A stretch of DNA of 64,000 nt from Arthrobacter sp. Bi26 (GTDB lineage: Bacteria > Actinomycetota > Actinomycetes > Actinomycetales > Micrococcaceae). Shown in pieces: positions 33,321 through 41,068 of this stretch (position 1 is its first letter; each line of letters begins with the position of its first letter). The notes beneath the pieces were generated by a model. The model ran no database searches. It was given only the letters and a program-made list of their open reading frames with translations, and had not been told where the DNA came from. The stretch is from positions 22,389 to 86,388 of the forward strand of contig NZ_CAKKMF010000009.1 of the NCBI RefSeq assembly GCF_918697925.1, in the 5' to 3' direction. The translations under genes and the position numbers were made by a program.

Positions 33321-34289
33321 GTGCGATCTCCCGAATCCCCCGTTCTGACCATCAACGGGCTTGTCAAGGATGTTGGTCCACTGCCCACCCTCGACGGCAA
33401 GATGCTGCGCGTGGTCAGCGGCCTTTCCCTCATTGCCGAACGCGGCCAGGTCACGGCCCTGCTCGGCGCCAACGGCGCCGGCAAAACCACCACCATTGAA
33501 TGCGCCCAGGGGCTGCAAAAGCGTACTGCCGGCGCCATCAGCCTACTGGGCCAGGACCCGGATTCGGCCGGCGCCGGGCTTCGCGCCCGCGTGGGGGTCA
33601 TGCTGCAGGACGGCGGCCTGCCACCGTCAGCCCGGCCCATCCCCCTGCTGCGGCACATTGCCGGCATGTACCAGGACCCGTGGCCGGTAGATGAGCTGAT
33701 CGGACGGCTGGGGATTGACTCGTTCAGCCGCACCAATGTGCGGCGCCTGTCCGGTGGGCAGAAGCAGCGCCTCGCCCTGGCCGCGGCTCTGGTCGGCAAT
33801 CCGGAGGTTCTGTTCCTCGACGAGCCGAGCGCGGGCCTGGACCCGCAGTCCCGACAAATGGTCTTCGACCTGATCTCCGAACTGCGCAACAGCGGCATGG
33901 GCATCATCCTCACGACGCACCTGATGGACGACGCCCAGCGCCTCGCGGACTATGTTTACATCATCGACGCCGGCCGCAACGTCGCCGAAGGAACGGTCGC
34001 CGAGCTCCTGCGGCACCAGCTGCCCGCCGGCGACGCATCCCAGCACATCCGCACCCTGCTGTTCGAAACCGAGCCCGGCCTGGACTTCACCGGCGTGCTG
34101 CCCGACGGCGTCGACATCACCGAGGCGCGGGCAGGCAGCTACGCCGCGACCGGCGCCCTGACCCCCGCCGACCTCGCCGCGATCACCGCATGGTGGGCCG
34201 TGCGCGGGATCATGCCCAGCTCCCTGAGCCTTGAAGCCCGCAGCCTCGAGGACGTCTTCCTGGACATCTCCGGAAGGGAGATCCGATGA
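33321..34289 (+). CDS. ABC exporter ATP-binding protein
   Basis: 322 residues. Walker A is GANGAGKTTTIE, the signature is RLSGGQKQRLALAAALVGNP, Walker B VLFLDEPSAGLDPQ and the H-loop ILTTHLMDDAQRL. The last 90 residues are the C-terminal domain of DrrA/CcmA-like ATPases. It overlaps the permease gene by 4 nt (ATGA). Together with the ABC-2 permease and the heme A synthase gene that follow, it forms an operon conserved in actinobacteria, so a link to heme or oxidase biogenesis is plausible. The substrate is unknown. Start 33321 chosen because of the TAGAAT hexamer. Confidence 0.9.
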   Translation: MRSPESPVLTINGLVKDVGPLPTLDGKMLRVVSGLSLIAERGQVTALLGANGAGKTTTIECAQGLQKRTAGAISLLGQDPDSAGAGLRARVGVMLQDGGLPPSARPIPLLRHIAGMYQDPWPVDELIGRLGIDSFSRTNVRRLSGGQKQRLALAAALVGNPEVLFLDEPSAGLDPQSRQMVFDLISELRNSGMGIILTTHLMDDAQRLADYVYIIDAGRNVAEGTVAELLRHQLPAGDASQHIRTLLFETEPGLDFTGVLPDGVDITEARAGSYAATGALTPADLAAITAWWAVRGIMPSSLSLEARSLEDVFLDISGREIR

Positions 34290-35098
34290 CCCGCGTAACA
34301 GGTGGCGCCCCGCTGGAGAGCGCACGACGCGGCAGCGCGCCCCAGACGGTCCATGGCAGCGCCCCGGCTTCCTTGCTGCGCCGCATCCTGCTGCAGGGGA
34401 AATACGAAACCATCACCATGCTCAGGAACGGCGAGCAGTTGATCCTCGCGATCGTGCTGCCGCTGCTGGCCATGGTCGGCCTAACCGTGACGCCACTGTT
34501 GGACGGACTCGGTTCGAGCCGCATCAACGTTGCCGTGCCCGGCATCCTGGCCCTATGCGCCATGTCCACTGCCTTCACGGGGCAGGGCATCTCCACCGGC
34601 TTCGACCGCCGCTACGGCGTCCTGCGCTTTCTTTCCACCACTCCCCTGGGCCGCACGGGACTGATTGCGGGGAAGGTCCTGGCCGTCCTGGCCGTGCTGT
34701 TCCTGCAGGTGCTGGTCGTGACGGCGGTGGCCCTCCTGCTCGGCTGGCAGCCCAACCCCGCGGGCTGGCTGCCCGGGATGGCCATCCTGGTCCTCGGGGC
34801 CGCCGCCTTCACGGCACTCGGGCTCCTGGTCGCCGGGACGGTCCGGCCGGAGGCAACCCTGGCCATCACCAACCTCCTCTGGATCCTCCTCGGCGCCCTG
34901 GGCGGGATCGTCATCCCGGCCGAACGGCTCCCTGCGCTGGCGCAGGCCGTGGTGCACTTCCTCCCCTCCGGCGCGCTGGGCCAGGCGCTGAGGGATGCTT
35001 TCCTGTACGGCAGCGTCAATGGTGCTTCCGTGCTTGTCCTGCTGCTCTGGACGGCGATCGCCGGCGGCGCGGCAACCCGTTGGTTCAAGTGGAATTGA
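34286..35098 (+). CDS. ABC-2 family transporter permease
   Basis: 270 residues with six membrane segments, from ILLQGKYETITMLRNGEQLILAIVLPLLAMVGLTVTP to VLVLLLWTAIAGGAATRWFKWN. It is an ABC-2 type permease, the partner of the ATPase upstream, and overlaps it by 4 nt. The segment QGISTGFDRRYGVLRFLSTTPLGRTGLIAGKVLAV is the cytoplasmic coupling loop of drug/lipid exporters. It is followed by ctaA after 7 bp, so all three genes are probably co-transcribed. The N-terminal 25 residues are a polar leader. Confidence 0.9.
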   Translation: MTRVTGGAPLESARRGSAPQTVHGSAPASLLRRILLQGKYETITMLRNGEQLILAIVLPLLAMVGLTVTPLLDGLGSSRINVAVPGILALCAMSTAFTGQGISTGFDRRYGVLRFLSTTPLGRTGLIAGKVLAVLAVLFLQVLVVTAVALLLGWQPNPAGWLPGMAILVLGAAAFTALGLLVAGTVRPEATLAITNLLWILLGALGGIVIPAERLPALAQAVVHFLPSGALGQALRDAFLYGSVNGASVLVLLLWTAIAGGAATRWFKWN

Positions 35099-35105
35099 GA
35101 AAACT

Positions 35106-36050
35106 GTGAGCACGGCGTCACGAACTCCCCGGATCGTCTCCGGAATCACCTCCCGGCTGCCCGTCAGCGTGGACAAGACGGTCAGGCGGCTGGCTGTGTT
35201 GTCCCTCATCGGCCAGATCGTGCTGGTGGTGACCGGCGGAGCCGTACGGCTGACCGCCTCGGGCCTCGGCTGCCCCACCTGGCCGCGCTGCACCGAGGCC
35301 TCCCTGGCGACCACCCCGGAAATGGGGTTCCACGGAATCATTGAATTCGGCAACCGGCTCCTGACGTTCGCGCTGGCGGCCATCGCGGTGATGATGCTCG
35401 TCTACCTGTGGAACCTCCGCAAGGAGCGCCGCGACCTCTTCCTGCTGGCCCTCGGCCTGCTCGCCAGCATCCCGGCCCAGGCCGTCATCGGCGGCATCAC
35501 GGTGCTGACCGGGCTCAACCCGTGGGTCGTGGGCCTGCATTTCCTCGTTTCCATGGCGCTCGTGGTCCTCGCGACCCTGCTGGTGAACCGGGCCTACGGC
35601 CGAACCGGCCAGGCCAGGACCGTGCAGCTTCCCGCCCTGCCGGGCGCGGCGCGCCCGGTGATGACCGCCGTCGCGCTTCTCTCCGCCGTCGCCGTCTGCC
35701 TCGGTGTGGTGGTGACCGGAGCGGGCCCGCACGCCGGCGACGCGAACGCCCCGCGCAATGATCTCGACTGGGACCTGTTCGCGCACATCCACGCAGTGCC
35801 CGCCTACCTGGTGACCGCCGGCGCGCTGTTCGCGGTGTTCCTTGTGGTCCGCGGGCGGATCCAGGGGCCGTTCCGCTCCGCGGTGTTCATGCTCCTGGGC
35901 GTCACGGTGCTGCAGGCCGTCATCGGCTTCACGCAGTACTACAACGGCATCCCGGCGCTCCTCGTCGGCGCGCACATGCTGGCGGCGGCGCTGCTGATGA
36001 GCGCGGCCACCAACGCCGCGGACCTCGCCCGCTACAGCCCGGCGGACTAA
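35106..36050 (+). CDS. ctaA: Heme A synthase
   Basis: 314 residues, eight membrane helices. The family motif GGAVRLTASGLGCPTWPRC holds the conserved Cys pair, and the first-half heme histidines are in FHGIIEFGNRLL and GLHFLVSMAL. The second half has VVVTGAGPHAGDANAPRNDLDWDLFAHIHAVPAYL and VGAHMLAAALL. CtaA oxidises heme O to heme A for the aa3 oxidase. CtaB, which makes heme O, is also in this window (39617-40579). The GTG at 35106 is used because the frame upstream belongs to the permease gene. Integral membrane enzyme. Confidence 0.95.
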   Translation: MSTASRTPRIVSGITSRLPVSVDKTVRRLAVLSLIGQIVLVVTGGAVRLTASGLGCPTWPRCTEASLATTPEMGFHGIIEFGNRLLTFALAAIAVMMLVYLWNLRKERRDLFLLALGLLASIPAQAVIGGITVLTGLNPWVVGLHFLVSMALVVLATLLVNRAYGRTGQARTVQLPALPGAARPVMTAVALLSAVAVCLGVVVTGAGPHAGDANAPRNDLDWDLFAHIHAVPAYLVTAGALFAVFLVVRGRIQGPFRSAVFMLLGVTVLQAVIGFTQYYNGIPALLVGAHMLAAALLMSAATNAADLARYSPAD

Positions 36051-36076
36051 CACGACGCAGCACACGCCGCAACTAA

Positions 36077-36142
36077 GCAACGCGGGGCTACTTACCGCCC
36101 GTCCGGAACGTATGGATGGGCCGTAAGTGACTCCGCGTTTGC
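36077..36142. repeat. Long imperfect inverted repeat downstream of ctaA
   Basis: Arms GCAACGCGG..CTTACCGCCCGTCC (36077-36104) and GGATGGGCCGTAAGTGACTC..TTTGC (36114-36142) pair over about 25 bp with one bulge and a few mismatches or wobbles. The loop is 9 nt. It follows the ctaA stop by 26 bp and could act as a terminator or be a dispersed REP-like element. Confidence 0.55.
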
Positions 36143-36317
36143 TGTCTGCGCGGCGGTCAGGGCGCTGCGGCATCGAAGATCCCAACAGCATTCACCTTCC
36201 GGGGGCTGGCCCTGACGGGATTTCCGGGTGGACTATGAGATGGCATGGACATGGATCGTCGCGGCAGTGGGCTCTTTTTTGTTCGCTCCCGTGACGCTGA
36301 CCGGAAGGCCTTCCCAG

Positions 36318-36842
36318 ATGCAAGCGACAGAACCGACCGTGCCCCCTTCACCCTCAGCCCGCCAGCGCGCGGCGAGCCTCAAAGAGCGCGTCTACATCAT
36401 CTTCACGAGCCTGGCTGTGGTGTTGGCGCTTCGGGGTCACGCGGACGAGACCACGCCCGCAGCCGCGGCGGCGACCCTCAGCATCGTGGTGATCGGTTCC
36501 CTGCTGGGGATTTTCGTCGCCGATCTCCTCAGCCACCTGACCGTACATTCGAAGCTCCCCACCGGCGAAGAACTGCACCACATGATCGCCGTCAGCGCGG
36601 ACGGCCTCGGCGTCCTGGTGACTCCGCTGATTCTGCTGGCGGCGGCCGGCTTTGGGCTGTGGACGACGGCTGTTGCGCTCGGGTGGGCGGTGGTCGTTCT
36701 CGTTGTCTCGCTGGCCATCGTCGGATTCCTCGCGATCCGGCGCCTCGAGATCCCGCTGCGCCACAAGGTCGCCATCATGTTCGCCGAGGTTGTGCTGAGC
36801 CTTCTGGTGATCGGGCTCGAACTGCTGGCCCACAACCTCTGA
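36318..36842 (+). CDS. Small multi-span membrane protein of unknown function
   Basis: 174 residues with about four hydrophobic segments: IIFTSLAVVLALRG, LSIVVIGSLLGIFVADLLSHL, LGVLVTPLILLAAAGFGLWTTAVALGWAVVVLVVSL and VVLSLLVIGLELLA. A polar His-rich stretch (HSKLPTGEELHHMIAVS) lies between segments 2 and 3. I do not recognise the family. The ATG at 36318 (MQATEPTVPP) was chosen because codon use is better after it; the frame opens at GTG 36228 and would add a further hydrophobic leader. It is alone, downstream of ctaA's inverted repeat. Convincing as a gene, not as to function. Confidence 0.6.
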   Translation: MQATEPTVPPSPSARQRAASLKERVYIIFTSLAVVLALRGHADETTPAAAAATLSIVVIGSLLGIFVADLLSHLTVHSKLPTGEELHHMIAVSADGLGVLVTPLILLAAAGFGLWTTAVALGWAVVVLVVSLAIVGFLAIRRLEIPLRHKVAIMFAEVVLSLLVIGLELLAHNL

Positions 36843-37171
36843 TCCCCGAAAGACCACTTTCTGCCAATATTCGAGTGCTGGTTAGTGACCGGTCACTTGT
36901 CGGGTGGGGGCAACTTTGGGAATACTGGGCCATGTATCCCCCAGCCCCGTTGGCCTGGAAATGCAGCCGATCGCCGGTCCGCGGACGGCGTGGCAGCCTG
37001 GCCGGGTTGGCGGCCGGGACGGCCGGGGTCAGGTTTTGTCCAGCGAAGTCGGGGATACTTGGATACGGCGCAGGACTGCGCCGCACTCGCATTCATGGAA
37101 AGTAGGACGGCTCGGTTTTGCCTTGATGCAGCTGGAATCGGAACTGGCCAGATAGAGGCACTGGAGGATAT
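36843..37171. other. Intergenic region upstream of the acyltransferase
   Basis: 329 bp without a convincing gene. It contains a perfect 14-bp palindrome AGTGACCGGTCACT (36884-36897), which could be an operator. An open frame of 96 codons from 36885 has poor start context and no recognisable product, so I left it out. Confidence 0.45.
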
Positions 37172-38374
37172 GTGACGTTACTAGTCGGCGAAAGACCCGC
37201 AAGGGCAGCCCAGCAAACCGCACCTCGCCCACGGCTTGACGGCCTGGACGTGCTCCGCGGGGCTGCCGTCGGGGCCGTCCTGCTGGGACATTCCTGGCCG
37301 GGCATATTTCAAGGCGCCGGCATAGTTGGCGTCATTGCCTTCTTCGTGCTGAGCGGTTACTTGATCACTAACGTGCTGGTCCGGGATATCGAACGGCACC
37401 GAAAAATTCGCTACGGCCGTTTCTATGCGCACAGGGCCTTCCGGCTGGTGCCGGCACTGATCTCATTCCTGGGCGTGTACGCGATCGTCGAACTGGCCAC
37501 CGACGTCCTTGGGGACCGGTCAAAGGGAATCGTGGGGTACACCGTCCTCGCCGGGCTTGGCTATCTCAAAGACCTGCCCCTGCCGTTCGACGTGAGCATG
37601 GCGATCGGACCACTCTGGACGCTGGCGGTGGAAGAACAGTTCTACCTGATCTGGCCAGCGCTGCTCGTGCTCGCCCTGCGACGCAACCGCCAGGGCCGGC
37701 TGATTGGCTTCTCCGCCGCCGTCGCCCTGTTCTTCATGGCGGCGAGCGTGATGGCCATGGCGACCCTGGCGCCGCAACTCCACTCACTGGTCTACGCGCT
37801 GCCCACAACGTGGGGCCTGGGGCTGATCGTCGGTTCGGCCCTGCGGCTGTACAGGGTCCACGTGTTCAGCTGGTTCACCGGCCACGGCTTCAGGCGTGCG
37901 GCTCTCTGCGGTTCCGCCGCCGTCCTGGCCGGGCTGATCTTCTTCCCCAAGGCAAACGAAACACCGGCTTTCATCTTCCTTGGCGGCCCGCTGGCCATGG
38001 CTGCCTCAGCCGTCCTGGTCGCCCTGGCCGCCTCCCGCACGGCAGCGATGCCGAAGTGGACGCGCCCGGTGCAGATGCTGGGCACCGTGTCCTACGCCGC
38101 GTACCTGTGGAACTACGTCGTCATTCTGTGGCTCAATGGCGGCTCGACAGCCGATCTGCCGCCGCTCATCGCGGTGTCGGCCATCGCGTTGACCCTGCTC
38201 ATCGCGGTCATCAGCTGGCACACAGTCGAAAGGCTGGGACGGATCGCGCGGGATCGCTTCGACCGGCATTACGTTGCTCGGGACCAGCGGAACCAGCAGG
38301 ACCAGCAGAAGGCCGGCAGCGCCGCCGTTTCCGGGCAGGCTGCGCCCAGACAGCACCCGGACAGGGCGGAGTGA
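37172..38374 (+). CDS. Acyltransferase 3 family membrane protein
   Basis: 400 residues, about ten membrane segments. The family core is RLDGLDVLRGAAVGAVLLGHSW (residues 20-41), whose H is likely catalytic. It continues with FFVLSGYLITNVLVRDIERHRKIRYGRFYAHRAFRLVPAL, as in OafA/YrhL-type acetyltransferases, and a further motif LWTLAVEEQFYLIWPALLVLALRR. These enzymes O-acylate cell-surface sugars or peptidoglycan. The last 40 residues are polar and Gln/Arg-rich. The GTG at 37172 has a GGAGG ribosome site 4 nt away. It is monocistronic and converges on the dehydratase gene. Confidence 0.9.
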   Translation: MTLLVGERPARAAQQTAPRPRLDGLDVLRGAAVGAVLLGHSWPGIFQGAGIVGVIAFFVLSGYLITNVLVRDIERHRKIRYGRFYAHRAFRLVPALISFLGVYAIVELATDVLGDRSKGIVGYTVLAGLGYLKDLPLPFDVSMAIGPLWTLAVEEQFYLIWPALLVLALRRNRQGRLIGFSAAVALFFMAASVMAMATLAPQLHSLVYALPTTWGLGLIVGSALRLYRVHVFSWFTGHGFRRAALCGSAAVLAGLIFFPKANETPAFIFLGGPLAMAASAVLVALAASRTAAMPKWTRPVQMLGTVSYAAYLWNYVVILWLNGGSTADLPPLIAVSAIALTLLIAVISWHTVERLGRIARDRFDRHYVARDQRNQQDQQKAGSAAVSGQAAPRQHPDRAE

Positions 38375-38455
38375 CATCCGCGGACTAGGCAGGTTCGCAG
38401 CCCTGACCGGTCTGCAACGGCACGGCGCCGCTCACGCGCTAGTTCGCTCGCCGGT

Positions 38456-39427
38456 TCAGCCGGTACGCAGCGCAGCCGCGGCGCCGGCGCCGGGAGAGCT
38501 CTCCAGCGTGCAAGGATCGGTGTTCGCGCCGCAGACGATCACTGCCACGCGTTCGCCTTCGCGGGGCGTGTACGCCCCTGACGTGAGCGCAGCAAACGCC
38601 GCCGCCGCGCCGTATTCGGCGGGGATCCGGTAGTCGCTCCACAGCTGGGACCGGGCGGCGACAATGGCGGCGTCATCCACCAGCACGGAGGTCGGAGGGA
38701 CACGCGACGCGATGCTGAAGGCGATCTCGCCCACCCGCCGGGCACCCAGGGAATCCGCGGCGACTCCGGAAACGGCCACATCGACCGGGTGGCCGGCGGA
38801 TAGGGCGGCGTGCAGCGTGGGGATGTTGAAGGGTTCAACCGCGACGACGCGCGCCCGGCCCTCGGCCGCTGCCGCGACTCCTGCATACAGTCCGCCGCCG
38901 CCGACGGCGACGAGGATCGTGTCGATGCCGGGCTCGTCCTTCAGGATCTCTTCGGCGACCGTGCCTGCGCCGGCGGCGATTTCGAGCTGGTCGTACGCAT
39001 GGCAGAACAGGGCACCGCTTTCTTCCACGTATTCCGTGGCGGCGGCGAAGGCTTCCGCGTACTCGGCGCCGACCTTCCGGACCGTCGCGTTGTACGCGAG
39101 AAGACGCTCCACCTTCACGCGCGGGGCGTTCTCCGGAACGAACACTGTCGCCGGAACACCGAGTGCCGCCGCGGCGTAGGCGTTCGCGAGGCCCGCGTTA
39201 CCGCCCGACGCCGCCACCACCCCGACGCCGGGGTTGAGTTCCCCGCGCTCCCGGGCAGCGAGGAGCCGGTTGAAGGCGCCCCGGGCCTTGAAAACGCCGG
39301 TGTGCTGCAGGAACTCGCATTTGAACCAGAGAGGAGCGGCGGCGGTACCCCCGCGAAGCAAAGGCGTGCGCCGAACGTAGCCGCTGATGCGGCTCTCTGC
39401 CTGGAGTACATCGCTGCGGTTGATCAC
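38456..39427 (-). CDS. PLP-dependent threonine/serine dehydratase-like enzyme
   Basis: 323 residues, fold type II. The PLP lysine is in FKARGAFNRL (about residue 48) and the phosphate-binding loop SGGNAGLANAYAAAALG follows. The glycine loop is VAVGGGGLYAGVAAA. There is no C-terminal ACT-like regulatory domain, so it resembles catabolic or biodegradative threonine/serine dehydratases (about 320-330 residues). The 3' neighbour is the acyltransferase, in convergent direction; ctaB lies 5' on the same strand but separated by a hairpin. The start is a GTG with a strong GGGGGAG ribosome site. Broad specificity cannot be excluded. Confidence 0.9.
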   Translation of the reverse strand: MINRSDVLQAESRISGYVRRTPLLRGGTAAAPLWFKCEFLQHTGVFKARGAFNRLLAARERGELNPGVGVVAASGGNAGLANAYAAAALGVPATVFVPENAPRVKVERLLAYNATVRKVGAEYAEAFAAATEYVEESGALFCHAYDQLEIAAGAGTVAEEILKDEPGIDTILVAVGGGGLYAGVAAAAEGRARVVAVEPFNIPTLHAALSAGHPVDVAVSGVAADSLGARRVGEIAFSIASRVPPTSVLVDDAAIVAARSQLWSDYRIPAEYGAAAAFAALTSGAYTPREGERVAVIVCGANTDPCTLESSPGAGAAAALRTG

Positions 39428-39565
39428 TGGCTCCCCCTGAGGTTGCGCTCCCTGTCCGGCGTTGATTCGTCGGGTCGGGACTGTTCTGTGTTACTTCGCC
39501 AGGTGTTGACTGGTCGGTTCGTACGGGTATCCCCTGGCCGTAAGGACCATGCCCGGATACGGCTG

Positions 39566-39594
39566 ACGCTCCCCCACCACTGGTGAGGGAGCGT
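39566..39594 (-). terminator. Terminator after ctaB
   Basis: Stem ACGCTCCC (39566-39573) with GGGAGCGT (39587-39594), extended by CACCA with TGGTG across single mismatches. It lies 22 bp after the ctaB stop on the minus strand and separates it from the dehydratase gene. Confidence 0.6.
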
Positions 39595-39616
39595 CGGCTA
39601 GACGGACGGGGAGGCC

Positions 39617-40579
39617 TCAGCCGCCCATGACGGCCGAGCCGACAAACGGGTCGACGGCCAGGGCAATGAAGAGCAGCGTCAGGTAGCTGATGGAGCCGTG
39701 GAAGACCTTCATGGCTCCCTTGTTGGAGACGTCGCCGGACTGGGCGCGGTTGTACAGTGCGTGCGACTCGTACAGGAACCAGCCACCGGCCGCGACGGCG
39801 GTCACCGTGTAGACCCAGCCGGCGCCGCCGGCCGGGATCATCAGCAGCGAACACGCCACCATGGCCCACGCGTAGAGGACCACCTGCACCGAGACCACCT
39901 TTGCACCGGCGATTGCGCCCAGCATGGGCACGTTGGCGTTGCGGTAGTCCTCGCCGTAGCGCATCGACAGCGGCCAGTAGTGCGGCGGGGTCCAGAGGAA
40001 GATCACCATGAACAGCACGACGGCGGGCCACTCGACGGTGTTGGTGACGGCGGCCCAGGCAATCAGGACAGGGAAGCACCCCGCGGCGCCGCCCCAGACA
40101 ATGTTCTGGGCCGTGCGACGTTTGAGGATCATGGTGTAGATCACGACGTAGAAGACGATGGCGCCGAGTCCCAGCCACGCGGAGAGCGGGTTGGCCCCGA
40201 ACCAGAGGATCGCGATCGCCGCGGCGCCCAGCAGCCAGGAGAAGATGAGTGCTTCGCGAGGGGTGACCTCACCGGTGACCAGCGGCCGGTTCTCCGTGCG
40301 GTGCATGAGCTTGTCAATGTCGCGGTCGATGTAACAGTTGAAGGCACCTGCGGAGCCCGCCGCAAATGCCCCGCCCACAAGCGTCGCCAGGATCAGGCCG
40401 ATCGACGGGAAGCCACGTTCGGCATAGATCATGGTGGGCAGCGTGCTGACGAGGAGGAGCTCGATGACGCGGGGTTTCGTGAGCGCCAGGTAGGCCTTGG
40501 CTTTGCGGCCGAAGCCCATTCGTCCCGAGGCCGGCGAGGCGTTCAGCGGCGTATTAGTTGTGCTCACGGTGGCAGTCAC
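39617..40579 (-). CDS. ctaB: Protoheme IX farnesyltransferase
   Basis: 320 residues from the GTG at 40579. It is a UbiA-family polytopic membrane protein. The prenyl-binding motif is [20 protein letters not shown] (DxxxD form), and the second motif is [15 protein letters not shown]. The N-terminal block [18 protein letters not shown] is typical of CtaB. It farnesylates heme B to heme O, the substrate of CtaA. A second in-frame GTG at 40567 is an alternative start. Just upstream, within the leader, is an 18-bp tandem duplication. It is divergent from tkt, with a 489-bp gap between them. Confidence 0.94.
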   Translation of the reverse strand: MTATVSTTNTPLNASPASGRMGFGRKAKAYLALTKPRVIELLLVSTLPTMIYAERGFPSIGLILATLVGGAFAAGSAGAFNCYIDRDIDKLMHRTENRPLVTGEVTPREALIFSWLLGAAAIAILWFGANPLSAWLGLGAIVFYVVIYTMILKRRTAQNIVWGGAAGCFPVLIAWAAVTNTVEWPAVVLFMVIFLWTPPHYWPLSMRYGEDYRNANVPMLGAIAGAKVVSVQVVLYAWAMVACSLLMIPAGGAGWVYTVTAVAAGGWFLYESHALYNRAQSGDVSNKGAMKVFHGSISYLTLLFIALAVDPFVGSAVMGG

Positions 40580-40582
40580 TCT

Positions 40583-40618
40583 GTTCTGTCTGGCTGTGCA
40601 GTTCTGTCTGGCTGGGCA
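40583..40618. repeat. 18-bp tandem duplication before ctaB
   Basis: Two adjacent copies: GTTCTGTCTGGCTGTGCA (40583-40600) and GTTCTGTCTGGCTGGGCA (40601-40618), differing at one base. They lie directly upstream of the ctaB start on the minus strand. Confidence 0.8.
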
Positions 40619-40846
40619 GCCCCGGGTGGATTTCGCAACTCGTTTGGCTGCAGATCGGGCTCCGTGCTCGGCGCACGCCCGTATCTTTGCCCCAGTCGAA
40701 GGCCACCACCCATCATACCGTGGAGCTCCGGGCATCCGGGCCGCCGAACAGCGCCCATGATTCCGGCGCGTTAACGCTTGCTCACAGGCGCAACGGCGGA
40801 CGGTGATTCATATAAGCGAAATCCCGTCCAATTGGTGAGATATACG

Positions 40847-40875
40847 CTGACCACAAAGTGGAATGGGACTAGGCT
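40847..40875 (+). promoter_or_regulatory. Predicted promoter of the pentose phosphate operon
   Basis: CTGACC (40847-40852) and TAGGCT (40870-40875) are separated by 17 bp, the best -35/-10 pair in the gap. If used, tkt has a leader of nearly 190 nt. Confidence 0.4.
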
Positions 40876-41068
40876 GTCCTTAGATCAGCGCACACGGGCA
40901 CGCATACAGGCAATTGCCGGTACAGGCGGCTCTGCATCTGCGTCTGAATGATAGATCAACGTTTCGATGGTGAACGGCTGGTACGAACCGCAGCGGGCAC
41001 CGAACTGTGCCCGGGGCGGGAAATAGAGCGTACCGCCGGCCGTCAGCACAGAGAGGGGCCCGGTTTTC

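Larger units (their letters stand above)
40580..41068. other. Divergent intergenic region between ctaB and tkt
   Basis: 489 bp. It contains the tandem duplication upstream of ctaB (40583-40618), the predicted tkt promoter (40847-40875) and a small hairpin CGGGCAC/GTGCCCG (40994-41013) in the tkt leader. No coding frame looks real. Confidence 0.5.

Noticed and set aside
36885..37175. 96-codon open frame upstream of the acyltransferase
   Set aside because: Gly/Arg/Pro-rich translation, no ribosome site, no recognised domain, and it runs over the acyltransferase start.
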